42,744 bases of DNA from Acidimicrobiia bacterium (GTDB lineage Bacteria > Actinomycetota > Acidimicrobiia > Acidimicrobiales > Aldehydirespiratoraceae). The DNA lies in the NCBI GenBank assembly GCA_022820805.1, contig JAJEEV010000019.1, forward strand, positions 1-42,744, read 5' to 3'. Made by a program: the position numbers and the translations under genes. The notes beneath the pieces are model-generated. The model was not told the DNA's origin and did no database searches. It saw nothing but the letters and a program-made list of their open reading frames with translations. The stretch's first letter is position 1; the number at the start of each line of letters is the position of its first letter. This document shows, in pieces, positions 31,601-40,200 of the stretch.

Positions 31601-33963
31601 CGGTTGAGCTTCTGCCGGGCCTCCTCCACGGAACTCACCCGCAACCACGACGGGAAGATCTGCACCCGGTTCTCCTCCCGGGTCAGGAGCTGTGACTCCT
31701 CGAGCCACGAGAGTGCCGTCCGTGCTCGTGTGTCGTCCGTGAACGAGTCCCGCCTGAAGTCCTTGTCCTCGTCCTCGTCGAGAATCTCGCCGGTGCTGGC
31801 GATCACAATGTTGCTCCGGTTGCGCCGGCCGAGCCTTCGCAGGGCCCGCAGAACTCCGTGGATCTCGCTGCGAGTGAGGCGCGAGCGAGCCGACATGCCG
31901 AACTGACGCTCGACGTCCTCCTTCGTGTACAGCAGCACGCAATGGGCCGTGTCCCGGTCCCGCCCGGCCCGTCCCGCCTCCTGGAGGTAGTTCTCCAACG
32001 ACGACGGGATGTCGGCGTGGATGACGAGTCGCACGTCAGGCTTGTCTATCCCCATTCCGAAGGCGTTGGTGGCGGCTATCGCCCGCAGGTCGCCGGCGAT
32101 GAAGCTCTGCTGGATGTTCTTCTTCTCCTCCGGCGGCAATCCTGCGTGGAAGCGGTCAGCCGCGATTCCCTGCTCCTGGAGGAAGCCCGCCACGTCGGCG
32201 GTCATCCGGCGGGTCGCGCAGTACACGATCGCTCCGCCGTCGGTCTCGGGTGGCAAGTGGTGCTCCAGCAGCGTGTGGATGTCGTGGAGCTTGTTGGGGG
32301 TGCTCGTCTCGACCACCACGAAGTTCAGGTTGGTGCGGCGGCTCCCGCCGTCGAACACCCGCATCTCGATCCCGAGTTCACTCCAGAAGTGGTCGACGAT
32401 CTCCTCCTTCACTTCGGGCTTGGCCGTGGCGGTGAGGCACAGCACCGGCGGGATCGCTCCGCCGCCGGCTCGCTCGCGGATGAACCGACCGACGTAGCGG
32501 TAGTCGGGGCGGAAGTCGTGTCCCCATTTCGACAGGCAGTGGGCCTCGTCCAGCACCCACGCCCCGATCTCACGTTGGTCCAGTGCACGACGGATCGACA
32601 CGCTGCGCAGTTGCTCGGGCGAGATCAGCACGATGGCGGCGTCGCCGAGTCTCAACTTCTGGAGGGCGTCGGACCGTTCCGGCATCGACAGCGTGCCGTT
32701 GACGGTGACGCACGACACGATGCCGTGTGCCTCGAGTCCTGCGACCTGATCGGCCATCAGCGCCACCAGCGGCGAGATGACCACAGTCACCGCCCCCGTC
32801 TTCTCGTACCGCGACAGCGCAGGAATCTGGTAGCACACCGACTTGCCGGTTCCGGTCGGCAGGATCCCCAGCACATGCCGGCCTCCCATGGCGGCCTCGA
32901 CTATGGACTGCTGGAGGGGGCGGCCTTCGGAGTCTGCGGGCTCCGGCCTGAAGCCGTCGAAGCCGAAGAACCGCTTCAGTTCCCGGGAGGCGTCGTGGCG
33001 ATCCCGGCACCAGCCGCATCCCTGGTCGTCGCATGCGAGGTCGCGCAGACGCCGTACCAGCACTCCGGCCTCAGGGAACTGGTGGCGAACCCAGGGCGGC
33101 ATGACCGAATTGCCTCCCGCCACGTGAAGCCACGCCAGCGCGTAGGCGAGCGGCCAGCCGTGTGTGGAAGCGGTCTCGGTCGCCCGGCGAGCCTGCATAC
33201 GGCAGGCGACACCGTCGAGCCGGCCGTGGAGCGCCGCTCGCGCTTCCGCGCCGGACGGTCTCGGTTCACGGCGTAGATGCTCGAAGAACAGCTCGAAGCC
33301 CTGATTGCCTGGCCCACCCGTGAGGTGGTGCCAGGCGGCCAGGAGCTCTGAGGGTGCTGCGATCAGCTGCTCCTGCTGATTCTCGAACACTTTCAGGGCG
33401 AGCCGGGCGTCCTGTTCCGGGTCGTTGCGGCGCCCGCTCTTCAGCTGAGCGTCCTTGTAGTGCTTGACCAGCCGGTGATACGGGTTGCGCGGAAAGGCGA
33501 GGGGGTTGAGCCACAGCGTGTCGATCATCGGCAATCCGTGAAGGCGCAGGTTGGGATTCGCTGCGTTCAGATGGCGGGAGTCGAAGTGGATCAGATTGTG
33601 CCCGAGAAGGAACTCGGCGCCGGCAGCGAGATCGTCCAACTCGGCCAGGGCCGCGTCAAGCGTGATTCCTGGGCGGGGGTAGACGACGGACTCTCCGGTG
33701 TCGGGCCGGATTCCTGCGAACGCGTGGAGCTTCTCGGTGTCCTTGGAAACCTCGAGGTCGATCGCAAGGCAGCGGGACAACCGCATCGCCAGGCGCGCGC
33801 TGGCAATCGTCTCGGAAAGGCGATGGGCGTTTGCTGCCGGGGGGTTGCTGCTGCGATGCTCGCTGTGCTGGGCCGGTTCCGCAGTCACGGCGGCAGGCTG
33901 TGGCGAGTCGGCGCGGTAGTCGGGAACCACGCTGTCTGCCATGATGCGGCGCGGTGCGCGCAC
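28699..33963 (-). CDS. Exonuclease-like / RecQ helicase / UvrD helicase fusion protein
   Basis: A 1754-aa three-part protein in one uninterrupted frame. Residues ~64-195 resemble a DEDD exonuclease: Asp69 and Glu71 (AIDLEVS), Asp128 (GHNLIHFDSRH) and Asp185 (DPEQDARLAL), although the usual His or Tyr before the last Asp is replaced. A Cys cluster (CDDQGCGWC) lies near 310-318. A RecQ core follows: motif 0 LKRFFGFDGFRP, Walker A PTGTGKS near 370, DEAH near 470, GMGIDKPDV and QEAGRAGRDRD. A UvrD/Rep core starts with AGPGSGKT near 1155, then DEYQD near 1280, GDDDQNIYSFKG, TAHRAKGLEFDH near 1555 and YVAMTRARQ. The start is GTG 33963 or ATG 33942. Combined nuclease and two helicase motors suggest DNA repair or defence; the precise role is unknown. 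Confidence 0.88.
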   Translation of the reverse strand: MRAPRRIMADSVVPDYRADSPQPAAVTAEPAQHSEHRSSNPPAANAHRLSETIASARLAMRLSRCLAIDLEVSKDTEKLHAFAGIRPDTGESVVYPRPGITLDAALAELDDLAAGAEFLLGHNLIHFDSRHLNAANPNLRLHGLPMIDTLWLNPLAFPRNPYHRLVKHYKDAQLKSGRRNDPEQDARLALKVFENQQEQLIAAPSELLAAWHHLTGGPGNQGFELFFEHLRREPRPSGAEARAALHGRLDGVACRMQARRATETASTHGWPLAYALAWLHVAGGNSVMPPWVRHQFPEAGVLVRRLRDLACDDQGCGWCRDRHDASRELKRFFGFDGFRPEPADSEGRPLQQSIVEAAMGGRHVLGILPTGTGKSVCYQIPALSRYEKTGAVTVVISPLVALMADQVAGLEAHGIVSCVTVNGTLSMPERSDALQKLRLGDAAIVLISPEQLRSVSIRRALDQREIGAWVLDEAHCLSKWGHDFRPDYRYVGRFIRERAGGGAIPPVLCLTATAKPEVKEEIVDHFWSELGIEMRVFDGGSRRTNLNFVVVETSTPNKLHDIHTLLEHHLPPETDGGAIVYCATRRMTADVAGFLQEQGIAADRFHAGLPPEEKKNIQQSFIAGDLRAIAATNAFGMGIDKPDVRLVIHADIPSSLENYLQEAGRAGRDRDTAHCVLLYTKEDVERQFGMSARSRLTRSEIHGVLRALRRLGRRNRSNIVIASTGEILDEDEDKDFRRDSFTDDTRARTALSWLEESQLLTREENRVQIFPSWLRVSSVEEARQKLNRQPSAAPRRENLLSIVETLIDAEPDEGISTDLLMSACGLSSEQVRSALHDLERAGIATNDTALTAFVHAGVRNPSRQRLTQAAAVEEQLLDLMREMAPGMSVDDTAPLNLRIAAQRLKDGGHSHVRPEHVARTTRGIAADGRDEGATGGSLTVRKYDAESVLVTLKREWSTILAIAGRRRAGAALLLEHLVGCLPRGLRGNDLLAETTLGKLVATVEADAALMAEVKDSRRLVDRSLMWLHEQEVIRLNKGLTVFRPAMTIHLARERRGFAQSDFKTLQLHYDATVRQIHIMAEFAQQGLESMADAVRLSLDYFALGETEFLRRWLPDRARELSRQTTPESWRDIVESLRNPSQRRLVADDRENTNVLVLAGPGSGKTRVLVHRIAYLIRSRREDPRGILALAYNRHAAAEIRRRLAQLIGDDSRGVIVLTCHALAMRLIGTSFSERADRPESEHFQDVLKEAAALLRGEGLEPDEAEETRSRLLAGFRWILVDEYQDVGAEEYALISALAGRTLSETDAKLTLFAVGDDDQNIYSFKGSSVRFIRNFEQDYSAKPSFLTDNYRSTRHIIDASNAVIGRAVDRMKAGNEIRIDRARSGEAAGGLWGERDPVAGGRVQVLPAGRDRMSQAQAAIVELQRLSGLATDWDWSRVAVIAKEWHYLEPVRNLCELEGIPVQMANEELPSIWHLRETQALLHHIRNGGSRLVKTSAIQSWLDAQPGSPWNELLREASAEHEAEVGAGRVPVDTFVEWLAEWGREFRRRQQGLLLLTAHRAKGLEFDHAVVLDGGWDRVGHHEDSDAPRRLYYVAMTRARQTLALGRFTGPHPIQDALGDTEAVLWRDPVALPEPAPEMERHYRPLGLRDVYLSFAGRRPRRDRVHRAIAALSPGDQLQVRRQSGTWELLDGRGIVVGTLARSFDPPADMRCVEATVTAIASWGSRHSDPQFREKLRCDEWEVVVPELVFEPEP

Positions 33964-33967
33964 GGCC

Positions 33968-35185
33968 TCAGGCGGCGGCTTTTTCGAGGATGTGGACTCC
34001 GCAGGCTGAGGCGAGGCCTATGACGTGGGCCAAGCCGACGGTGGCGCCCTCCACCTGCCGGTCGCCGGCCTCGCCCCGAAGGTGGGTGGTGATCTCGTAG
34101 ACGTTGGCGACGCCGGTGGCGCCGATGGGATGGCCCTTGGAGATGAGCCCGCCCGACACGTTGACCGGGGTCGGGCCGTCGCGGAAGGGGCCGCCCGAGT
34201 CGATGAACTCACCCGCACCACCGGGCTCGCACAGGCCCAGGTTGTCGTAGTGGATCAACTCGGCGGTGGCGAAACAGTCGTGCAGCTCCACCAGGTCGAG
34301 GTCGGTGGGACCCACCCCGGCCGCCTCGTAGGCCTGCGACGCGGCGTTTCGGGTGAGGGTGTTCACGTCGGGCTGGACCTGGCAGTCCTCGGTGAACGGG
34401 TCCGAGGTCAGCACCGACGCCGAGACCTTCACCGCCCGCTTCCGGACGTGGGCCGGCATCGACGCCAGCCGCTCCCCCGACACCAGCACCACCGCGGCCG
34501 CGCCGTCGCCGGTCGGGCAGCACATCAGCAGCGTGTTGGGGTAGCTCATCATCGGCGACTCCATGATCTCGCCCATGGAGAACTCCTTCTGGTACTGGGC
34601 CAGAGGGTTGAGGGTCGAGTGGAGGTGGTTCTTGTAGGCCACCCTGGCGAACTGCTCGAAGCCCACGCCGTCGTGGTCGTGCGCGTAGGCCATGCCGGCC
34701 TGGGCGAACACGCCGGGCATGGTCTCGGTGCCCAGATGTCCGTCCACACCGGTCACCGCGCCGTAGCGCCCCGACGGCTCGAAGACCTTCTTCTCCTTCT
34801 TGGTCGCCCCGCCGCCCAGCAGGCCCATCTTGCCCATCTGCTCGGCCCCGACCGCCAGCCCGATCTGAGCCTCGCCCGACTTGATGGCCATGATGACGGT
34901 GCGGATGGCGGTGGCCCCGGTGGCGCAGGCGTTGGCGACGTTGTAGACCGGCACACCGGTCTGGCCGATCTGCTTCTGGATGCGCTGCCCGACCGCGCCC
35001 GAGGCCTGGAACAGCGCCCCGCAGGCCAGCACGTCGATGTCGTTCACGGTGACCTCGCCGTCGGCCAGCGCGCTCATGGCGCTCTCGGAGGCGAGGTCAA
35101 TCAGGTCCCGGTCCGCGTAACGGGCGAAGCGGCTCATGTGGGCTCCCAGCACCCACACGCTGTCCGGAGAGATCTGGGCTGTCAT
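33968..35185 (-). CDS. Thiolase-family protein (SCP2/lipid-transfer type)
   Basis: 405 aa thiolase-fold protein. The nucleophilic Cys87 is in NVANACATG. The second-half motifs are LHDCFA near 305 in place of the NEAF of degradative thiolases and SKGHPIGATG near 348, a pattern of SCP-x-like thiolases and Ltp aldolases. It would act on acyl-CoA side chains by thiolysis or retro-aldol cleavage. It is preceded by a DUF35 zinc-ribbon gene 51 bases upstream; such proteins form a complex in steroid side-chain breakdown, so a joint role is likely. The ATG is at 35185. The stop lies 5 bases from the start of the fusion helicase. Confidence 0.9.
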   Translation of the reverse strand: MTAQISPDSVWVLGAHMSRFARYADRDLIDLASESAMSALADGEVTVNDIDVLACGALFQASGAVGQRIQKQIGQTGVPVYNVANACATGATAIRTVIMAIKSGEAQIGLAVGAEQMGKMGLLGGGATKKEKKVFEPSGRYGAVTGVDGHLGTETMPGVFAQAGMAYAHDHDGVGFEQFARVAYKNHLHSTLNPLAQYQKEFSMGEIMESPMMSYPNTLLMCCPTGDGAAAVVLVSGERLASMPAHVRKRAVKVSASVLTSDPFTEDCQVQPDVNTLTRNAASQAYEAAGVGPTDLDLVELHDCFATAELIHYDNLGLCEPGGAGEFIDSGGPFRDGPTPVNVSGGLISKGHPIGATGVANVYEITTHLRGEAGDRQVEGATVGLAHVIGLASACGVHILEKAAA

Positions 35186-35236
35186 GGCGGGATGCCTCCC
35201 CTGCTGTGTCGGTGACGTCGCGGGCCCGGACCGGCC

Positions 35237-35635
35237 TCAGGCGGGCTCGTAGCCGAAGGCGACCGCTTCGGTTCCGTCGTCGTCGGTGCCGATCGGATGG
35301 GTGGTGAGCTGCACTCTCATGCCCAGCTCGACCGCCTCGGGCGTCGGGTCGCAGTTCACCACGTTGGAGCGGACCCAGGTGCCGTCGTCGGTCTTGACGA
35401 TGGCCGACACGAACGGCACCGGGATGCCCGGTGCGGCCCGGTGGACGATCGTGAAGGCCCGGAGCTCCCCGGAGCCGGCGACCGGAACCGGCTCGAACTC
35501 CGTCGAGCCGCAGCGAGCGCAGGCGTTGCGCCGGTCGAAGAACCGCGCCCCGCAGCTGGTGCACTCGTTGGCCACCAAGTGCGGTTCCGGCTCGAGACAC
35601 AGGTAGTTGACAAGCGGGACCCGAGCCGTGGCCAT
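35237..35635 (-). CDS. DUF35 OB-fold protein with zinc ribbon
   Basis: 132 aa from ATG 35635 (MATARVPLVNYL). A rubredoxin-like zinc ribbon has Cys25, Cys28, Cys39 and Cys42 (C-T-S-C ... C-A-R-C). It is followed by an OB-fold (SGELRAFTIVHRAAPG ... PFVSAIVKTDDG). DUF35 proteins are partner subunits of thiolase-like enzymes and deliver acyl-CoA. The frame is open 7 codons further upstream, but the ATG fits the family. It is co-directional with the thiolase gene. Confidence 0.9.
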   Translation of the reverse strand: MATARVPLVNYLCLEPEPHLVANECTSCGARFFDRRNACARCGSTEFEPVPVAGSGELRAFTIVHRAAPGIPVPFVSAIVKTDDGTWVRSNVVNCDPTPEAVELGMRVQLTTHPIGTDDDGTEAVAFGYEPA

Positions 35636-35690
35636 CGCCGCGCAGGCTACCGCCAACCCGGTTGTGTACCGCTGGGAGCGTGTCGAGTGT

Positions 35691-36392
35691 TCATGCGTCC
35701 GCCTCGAAGTCCTCGATAAGCCCTTCGGGAGTCTCGGCGAAGTCCGGTGCCATCTCGATCCTGCCGGCGAGCCGTCCTGGAGCCCGGGCCGTCCGCCAGT
35801 GGGAGCGGTGGAGTACCTGGTCGAGCGGGGGGCGGCCCCGGCGGGTCGAGTTGCTGGGCCGGTCGTCGGCCGCGGGATGGCCGAGGGCGACGGTGCCCAC
35901 GCCCCGCCGGTCGGGGGGCACGCCGAAGCGCCGTCGCACCGCCGGCTCGTGATCGAACATGCCGAAGAAGGAGGCGCCCAATCCCCGGTCCTGCGCGGCC
36001 AGCAGCATCGTCATCACCGCGGCGCCGCCGTCGACGAACCAGTACGGCACCGGCCAGGCCTTGGCGCCTGCGCCGAGGCCGGTGTGGTCCTTGTCGGGCT
36101 CGCGGTAGCGGCGGAGGTAACCGCCGAGGTTGGCCCACACCACCACCAGCACCGGGGCGGTCAGAAGGCCGGGCCAGGCGAAGCCGTCGCGCCGTTCCGC
36201 CGCCAGGGTCACGTCCCAGTAGGCGGCCGTGCCGGCGCCCTCCAGCACCAGGAAGTCCATCCCCGCGGTGTTGCCCGCCGTCGGCGCCCTGCGGGCCAGA
36301 TCGCAGATCTCGTCGACCGTCTCCACCGGCACCGGCTCGCTCGTGAAGGAGCGCACCATCCGTCGCTGCCTGACTGCGTGCTCGAATTCCAC
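35691..36392 (-). CDS. Nitroreductase-family FMN oxidoreductase
   Basis: 233 aa from the GTG at 36392, chosen because GGAG lies 7 bases upstream and VEFEHAVRQRRMVRSF is the family N-terminus with the FMN-contacting Arg residues. LARRAPTAGNTAGMDFLVL and the GLGASFFGMF segment near residue 165 are typical. Members use NAD(P)H to reduce nitro groups, enones or flavins; the substrate is unknown. It overlaps no neighbour from this start, and the upstream unassigned gene ends at 36431. It may belong to the same operon as the DUF35 and thiolase genes. Confidence 0.85.
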   Translation of the reverse strand: MEFEHAVRQRRMVRSFTSEPVPVETVDEICDLARRAPTAGNTAGMDFLVLEGAGTAAYWDVTLAAERRDGFAWPGLLTAPVLVVVWANLGGYLRRYREPDKDHTGLGAGAKAWPVPYWFVDGGAAVMTMLLAAQDRGLGASFFGMFDHEPAVRRRFGVPPDRRGVGTVALGHPAADDRPSNSTRRGRPPLDQVLHRSHWRTARAPGRLAGRIEMAPDFAETPEGLIEDFEADA

Positions 36393-36430
36393 GGGTGGCT
36401 CCGGCGCGCCGGCCGGCGGGGGCGGTCGCC

Positions 36431-37099
36431 CTAGAGCAGCTTCTCGAGCTCCTCGGCCATCACCCAACCGTGCACGATCAGCGTGTCACCGTCGGCGAGG
36501 ACCAGCCTGTCGAGGAGGGCCGCGGTGTCGGCAGGGATCTTGTCGGGCTTCAGGCTGGCATGGTCGAGCACGACGGGGGGGCCGCCCTTGCCCCGGGTGG
36601 TGAAGATCCGGTCCTCGTAGCTGAGGGAGCCGATGCCGAAGCGCTTTGCGAGACGGCGTCCCCAGGCCCGCTCCTCGCCGGTCGCCTTGTGCCCCGGGCG
36701 GGGGACGACGTCGTGGAGGTTCTTGAAGGCCTCGAAGGCGCCCGGATCGCTGATCTGCATCCCGACGAGCACATCCTCGTCCGGGAAGGACAGGGCTGCC
36801 CGTCGCAGCTGGTCGGTGACGATGCCCCTCAGGACGGTGTCTCGGCGGGTTGTGCGACAGGTGTGGCCGGCGCCGATCAGCACGCAGGGCGTTCCGCCGA
36901 TGCGCTCCAGCGTGCAGAACGAGAACCCGCGGAGCTTGCCGTTGTCACGGGCTTCGGTCACCAGCACCCAGGCCTCGGCCTGCTTGGAGAGGGAGCCGAC
37001 CTCGTAGGCGTTGGAGGAGACGGCGCAGAGATCAGCCATCTCGGCCAGATCGGAGTCCCCTAGTGCGGTGCAATCCCTGGTCTCGATCGCGATTGCCAT
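36431..37099 (-). CDS. Protein of unknown function, possibly GNAT-like
   Basis: 222 aa from ATG 37099, which has AGGTGG-like bases about 9 upstream; a GTG at 37111 would add four residues. I recognise no named family. The pattern of alternating strands and helices (AEAWVLVTEARDNGKLRGFSF, PDEDVLVGMQISDPGAFEAF, then AFKNLHDVVPRPGHKATGEE) faintly resembles a GNAT acetyltransferase, but the acetyl-CoA loop is not clear. It sits between dnaE and the nitroreductase gene on the same strand, with 133 bases to dnaE. Confidence 0.7.
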   Translation of the reverse strand: MAIAIETRDCTALGDSDLAEMADLCAVSSNAYEVGSLSKQAEAWVLVTEARDNGKLRGFSFCTLERIGGTPCVLIGAGHTCRTTRRDTVLRGIVTDQLRRAALSFPDEDVLVGMQISDPGAFEAFKNLHDVVPRPGHKATGEERAWGRRLAKRFGIGSLSYEDRIFTTRGKGGPPVVLDHASLKPDKIPADTAALLDRLVLADGDTLIVHGWVMAEELEKLL

Positions 37100-37232
37100 G
37101 GCCGCTTCCACCTCTATCGCTCGCCCGTGCCGTCCGCTCCAGTCTCAGGGATGCGGGGCCGTTTCGCAACCCTCGGCACCCGTTTCGATCTGGCGCGAGC
37201 GGTCGGAACCGGCGCCCCCGAAAGGGAATCGA

Positions 37233-40200
37233 TCAGACTCCGGCGATCGCCTCGGCACCCAGGAGTTCGAGCAGTTCGGCCGGCAGACCGTTGGCGACGT
37301 CCACCGCGAAGTCCTCGGACAGGCGCGCGACCCGGCGCTCGCCCAGCAGCAGCTCGACCGGCGATCCGCCGGGGTGGGCGGCGAACAGCGACCTGAGCTC
37401 GTCCAGGCACCGGTCGGTCTGGTGCTCGAGGCCGAAGTTGACCCGCAGGGGAGGGTCCGGCTCGGTGCTCGTCACCGGACTCACCTCGTTGGCGAAGAAC
37501 CTCAGCGTCTCCTCCCGGGTGTCGAGCCGTCCCCGCACCACGACCACGGCGTCGTCGGCCAGCTTCGATCCGTGCTCGGCCATCACCCTCGGGAACACAA
37601 GTACCTCGATCTTGTCCTGGAGGTCCTCCAGCGAGAAGGTCGCCATGAGCTCGCCCCGGCGGGTCCAGCGCCGGTTCAACCCGGTCACCACTCCCCCGAT
37701 CGACAGGTACCCGGCGTCGTCTCCGGCCGACGTCCCGACCGCGAGCTCACCGATCGTGCAGTCGGCCAGGCGGCGAATGCGGGCCTCCATCCCCTTGAGC
37801 GGGTGGTCGGAGATGTAGAGGCCGAGCATCTCCTTCTCATGCGCCAGCTTCTGCATCCGATCGAACTCGACCTCGCTTATCCGGGGCCGGTCGTCGAAGG
37901 AGGGGCTGTCGGATTGCTCGCCGAACAGCGACATCACTCCGGCGTCGTGCTCGCGCCGCTCGCGCACCGTCATGTCGATGATGCCCTCGTGCACCTGCAG
38001 CAGGCCCTTGCGGGGGTGGTCGAGCGAGTCGAACGCTCCCGCCTTGATCAGAGACTCCACCGTCCGCTTGTTCAGCACCTCGACGTCGACGCGCTCGCAG
38101 AAGTCGACGAACGAGTCGTAGGGGCCGTTCTCGTCGCGCTCGGCTATCACCCGCTCGACGACGCCCTCCCCCACGTTGCGCACCGCCGACAGGCCGTACA
38201 CGACCCGGCCCGGGCCGGTCGCGTCGGGCGGGTCGCCCTGGTGGGGCACCGGAGTGAAGTCCGAGGCCGACTGGTTGATGTCGGGCACCTGCACCTCGAT
38301 GCCCTGCAGCCGGCACTCGTTGAGGTAGACCGAGGCGTTCTCCAGCTTCCCCTTGACGCTGGTGAGCAGGGCCGCGAGGTACTCCACCGGATAGTTGGCC
38401 TTGAGATAGGCGGTCTGGTAGGCGACCAGCCCATACCCGTAGCTGTGGCTCTTGTTGAAGGCGTAGTCGGCGAACTGCTCGATGATCTTGAACAGTTGGG
38501 TGCCGAGGCCCTCCTCGTAGCCGTTGGCCACGACGCCCGCCACGAACTTCTCCTCCTCGGCCGCCATGGCCTCCCGGATCTTCTTGCCCATGGCCTTGCG
38601 CAGCGAGTCGGCCTCGGCAAGCGAGTAGCCCGCGAAGCGCTGGGCGACCCGCATGACGCTCTCCTGGTAGATCATCAGGCCGTAGGTGTCGGCCAGGATG
38701 TCGGCCGCGTCGTCGTGGAAGTACTCCACCGGGCGCCGGCCGTTCTTGCGGTCGGCGTAGTCGTGGTGCATGTTGGCCGCCATCGGCCCGGGCCGGTACA
38801 GAGCCACCAGCGCGCAGACATCGTCGAAGGCGGTGGGGGCCAGCGAGCGGACCAGCGAGCGCACTTGGGGATTCTCGAGCTGGAACACGCCGATGGTCTC
38901 GCCCTCCCGGAGCATCGTGAAGGTGGCGTCGTCGTCGAGGGCCACGGAGTCGATGTCGAGGGCGATGCCCCTGGTGCGCTCGACCAGGGCGACGGTGTCG
39001 GTGATCACGTCGAGGTTGCGCAGGCCCAGGAAGTCCATCTTCAGCAGGCCGAGGTCCTCGACGCCGTGCATCTCGTACTGCGTGACGATCGGGGACTCCG
39101 ACGCGTCCTTGCCCTGCTCCGGCTTGCGCTGTATGGGCATGTACTCGGTCAGCGGCTCGGGTGTGATGACCACGGCGGCGGCGTGGATGCCGTCCTGGCG
39201 CCGCATGCCCTCGAGGCCGCGGGCCACGTCGACCACTTTGGCGACATCGGGATCGGTGTCGTACATCTGGCGCAGCTCCCCGGCGGCCACATAGCCGTCG
39301 CGGTGGCGGTCCGACTCCTCGAAGCAGTACCGCAGCGGGGTGTCGCGGCCCAGGACCAGCGGAGGCATGGCCTTGGCGATCCTGTCGCCCAGCGAGTGCG
39401 GGTAGCCGAGCACGCGGGCCGCGTCCCGGACCGCGGCCCGGGCCTTGATCCTCCCGAAGGTGATGATCTGGGCCACGTGCTCGCGGCCGTAGCGCTCGGC
39501 CGCGTAGTTGATCAACTCGTCGCGGTGGCGCGAGTCGAAGTCCATGTCGATGTCGGGCATCGACACCCGGGACGGGTTGAGGAACCGCTCGAAGAGCAGG
39601 TCGTAGCGGATCGGGTCCAGATCGGTGATGCGCAGGCTGTAGGCCACCGCGCATCCCGCGGCCGAGCCGCGACCGGGTCCCACCCGTATGCCGCGTCGAC
39701 GCGCGTAGGCGATCAGGTCCCAGGTGATCAGGAAGTAGGAGGCGAACCCCATGTTGTTGATGACCTCGAGCTCGTAGGCGAGCCGCTTAGCCACCTCGTC
39801 GGGCAGGGGGTCTCCCCAGCGTTGGAACGCGCCCTCGTAGGTGAGGTGGTCCAGGTAGTCGCGGTCGCTGTCGAAGCCCTCGGGCACCTCGAAGTGCGGC
39901 AGGCGAGGCGTGCCGAACTCGATGTTCACCTCGGCTCGCTCCGCGATCAGCAGCGTGTTGTCGCAGGCGTCGGGAAGCTCGGCGAACACCCTGCGCATCT
40001 CGGCCGCGGTCTTCAGGTAGTGCTCGTCGCCGTGGAACTTGAGCCGGTCGTCGTCCTCGAGCAGCGATCCGGTCTGCACGCACAGCAGCGCGTCGTGGGC
40101 CGCGGCGTCGTGGCGGTGGGTGTAGTGGCTGTCGTTGGTGGCCAGCAGCGGGGCGTTGATCTTGCGGGCGATCTCCAGCAGCTGCGGGAGGATCTGCCGC

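Noticed and set aside
28699..33963. Two separate helicase genes joined by a sequencing error
   Set aside because: The frame is continuous for 5.2 kb, with no stop, no start and ribosome binding site between the RecQ and UvrD parts, and a long linking domain of normal composition.
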